NCBI GenBank assembly: GCA_946616295.1
Contig: CAMOIU010000083.1
Coordinates: 1-6,178, forward strand
Source of the DNA: CAG-791 sp002392385
GTDB lineage: Bacteria; Bacillota; Clostridia; Lachnospirales; Lachnospiraceae
Length of the DNA stretch: 6,178 nt
Direction: 5' to 3'
The notes under the pieces are model-generated. The model made no database searches, was not told the origin of the DNA, and worked only from the letters and a program-made list of their open reading frames with translations. Below, in pieces: positions 5,404 through 6,178 of the stretch. Made by a program: the position numbers and the translations under genes. Within the stretch, counting starts at the first letter, position 1, and each line of letters begins with the position of its first letter.

Positions 5404-6178
5404 ATGTCTGACAGACCATCTATCCGGGATGTGGCCCGCGCCAGTGGTTTCTCACCGTCCACTGTCAGCAAGGCCCTGAACGGACACAAGGAGATCAATG
5501 AGGAGACCGCGGCGGTGATCCGGGACAGGGCCGCCCTGCTGGGCTATAACAGCGCGGCAGGGCCTGTCCTGCCCGTCAGGCGCGACCGCCGCAGCAGGGA
5601 GAGGCTGATGCTGGTCAGACCGGACAGGGACTATTCTCCCAGGCATCTGCAGATCTGCTCTTTCTGCGATATTTTCTGCCTGAAGGCGGCAGAGGCCGGC
5701 TGTCAGGTGATCATTCCGGCCAGAAGAGAGGCGGACGGTTTCCTCCACCTGGCGGAGGCCGAGGCGGACGGGGCCCTGCTGATCTGCGCCGAGGACCAGC
5801 TCTACAGGCCGGATATCGCCGGTCTCCTGCAGAGCACCCTGCCGGTCGTGACGATATGCAGGCAGGCGGAGGGCTGTATCTGCCTGCAGCCGGATCTCTG
5901 CGCCGGGATCCACGCGGTCCTGCAGCACGTGTGGGAACGCGGCCACAGGAAGATCGTCCTTTTCTGCAGGGACAGGACACGGGAGGACAGGATCTTCCGG
6001 GCGGTCTTCCTCCGGGAGGCCGCGAGAAGGGGGATCCCGGATCCCCAGAAATGTCTGTGCATGCTCCGCGATGACGGGCGGGCGGAGCTGGAGCGGCAGA
6101 GCCGCCGGACCCTGGCCGTGCAGGACCCGCCCACCTGTCTCCCCTGTCAGGATGACCTCCTGGCCTGCCGGGGGATGG
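5404..6178 (+). CDS. LacI-family transcriptional regulator, cysteine-rich (partial, runs off the window end)
   Basis: The frame is open for 258 codons with no stop. Residues 6-27 (SIRDVARASGFSPSTVSKALNG, given by position) are a textbook LacI-type helix-turn-helix, completed by EINEET and the helix to LLGY (48). After this, the ligand domain is recognisable but divergent: ADGALLI (121-127), LPVVTI (146-151), GHRKIVLF (180-187), FRAVFLREAARRGIPDP (198-214) and PTCLPCQDDLLA (243-254). Start ATG 5404 follows AGGGGGG (5389-5396). Two features are unusual. The hinge normally has a PN..AR.L helix, but here reads NSAAGPVLPVRR with Gly53, Pro54 and Pro57 around Leu56. There are also 15 cysteines between residues 85 and 258. 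The effector is unknown; a sugar is the family default. About 80 further residues are expected beyond the window. Confidence 0.88.
   Translation, partial: MSDRPSIRDVARASGFSPSTVSKALNGHKEINEETAAVIRDRAALLGYNSAAGPVLPVRRDRRSRERLMLVRPDRDYSPRHLQICSFCDIFCLKAAEAGCQVIIPARREADGFLHLAEAEADGALLICAEDQLYRPDIAGLLQSTLPVVTICRQAEGCICLQPDLCAGIHAVLQHVWERGHRKIVLFCRDRTREDRIFRAVFLREAARRGIPDPQKCLCMLRDDGRAELERQSRRTLAVQDPPTCLPCQDDLLACRGM

Noticed and set aside
5225..5479. 84-codon + strand frame between the tRNA promoter and the LacI gene
   Set aside because: It has an unusual start, no ribosome binding site, overlaps the tRNA promoter and the operators, and runs into the LacI gene in another frame.

Overview
The window reads as a chromosomal segment of a butyrate-type anaerobic Firmicute (class Clostridia, possibly Lachnospiraceae-like). 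The reasons are a thl-crt-hbd acetyl-CoA-to-crotonyl-CoA gene set, a long-form ribosome hibernation factor, strong AGGAGG-type ribosome binding sites, a GC-rich coding style (GGC, ATC, AAG, CTG codons) and a tRNA gene without an encoded CCA end. The species cannot be named from the sequence. All protein-coding genes run on the + strand; one tRNA gene lies on the - strand.

Layout. Bases 1-52 look like the right end of an IS200/IS605-type element: the last six codons of a tnpB-like gene (ending QEAPTS, stop at 21-23) run into an imperfect hairpin and a TCAC end. Native sequence follows, with an extended -10 promoter (151-159) driving hpf (206-733). A second extended -10 promoter (760-789) precedes the central operon: acetyl-CoA acetyltransferase (840-2015), a 13-bp intercistronic hairpin (2036-2067), crotonase (2099-2893) and 3-hydroxybutyryl-CoA dehydrogenase (2935-3807). 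A 12-bp GC-rich hairpin (3896-3929) separates this operon from an mtnA-type methylthioribose-1-phosphate isomerase gene (3948-5075). A terminator hairpin at 5102-5131 then serves mtnA and, with a much better U tract, the convergent tRNA-Arg(ACG) gene (5135-5208, - strand). That tRNA has a full-consensus promoter at 5241-5269. A LacI-family regulator begins at 5404 and runs off the window end, preceded by LacI-type palindromes.

How the genes work together. Thl condenses two acetyl-CoA to acetoacetyl-CoA, Hbd reduces it to 3-hydroxybutyryl-CoA with NADH, and Crt dehydrates that to crotonyl-CoA. The final reduction (bcd-etfB-etfA) is not in the operon and must be elsewhere if the cell makes butyrate. 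HPF, MtnA, the tRNA and the LacI regulator are probably separate transcription units; I see no direct functional link between them and the butyrate genes.

The most notable points are the TnpB tail with a possible omega-RNA guide, an unusually cysteine-rich LacI-type regulator with a proline-broken hinge next to candidate operators, and an mtnA with no methionine-salvage partner in view. I see no clear evidence of a wholly new multi-gene system.
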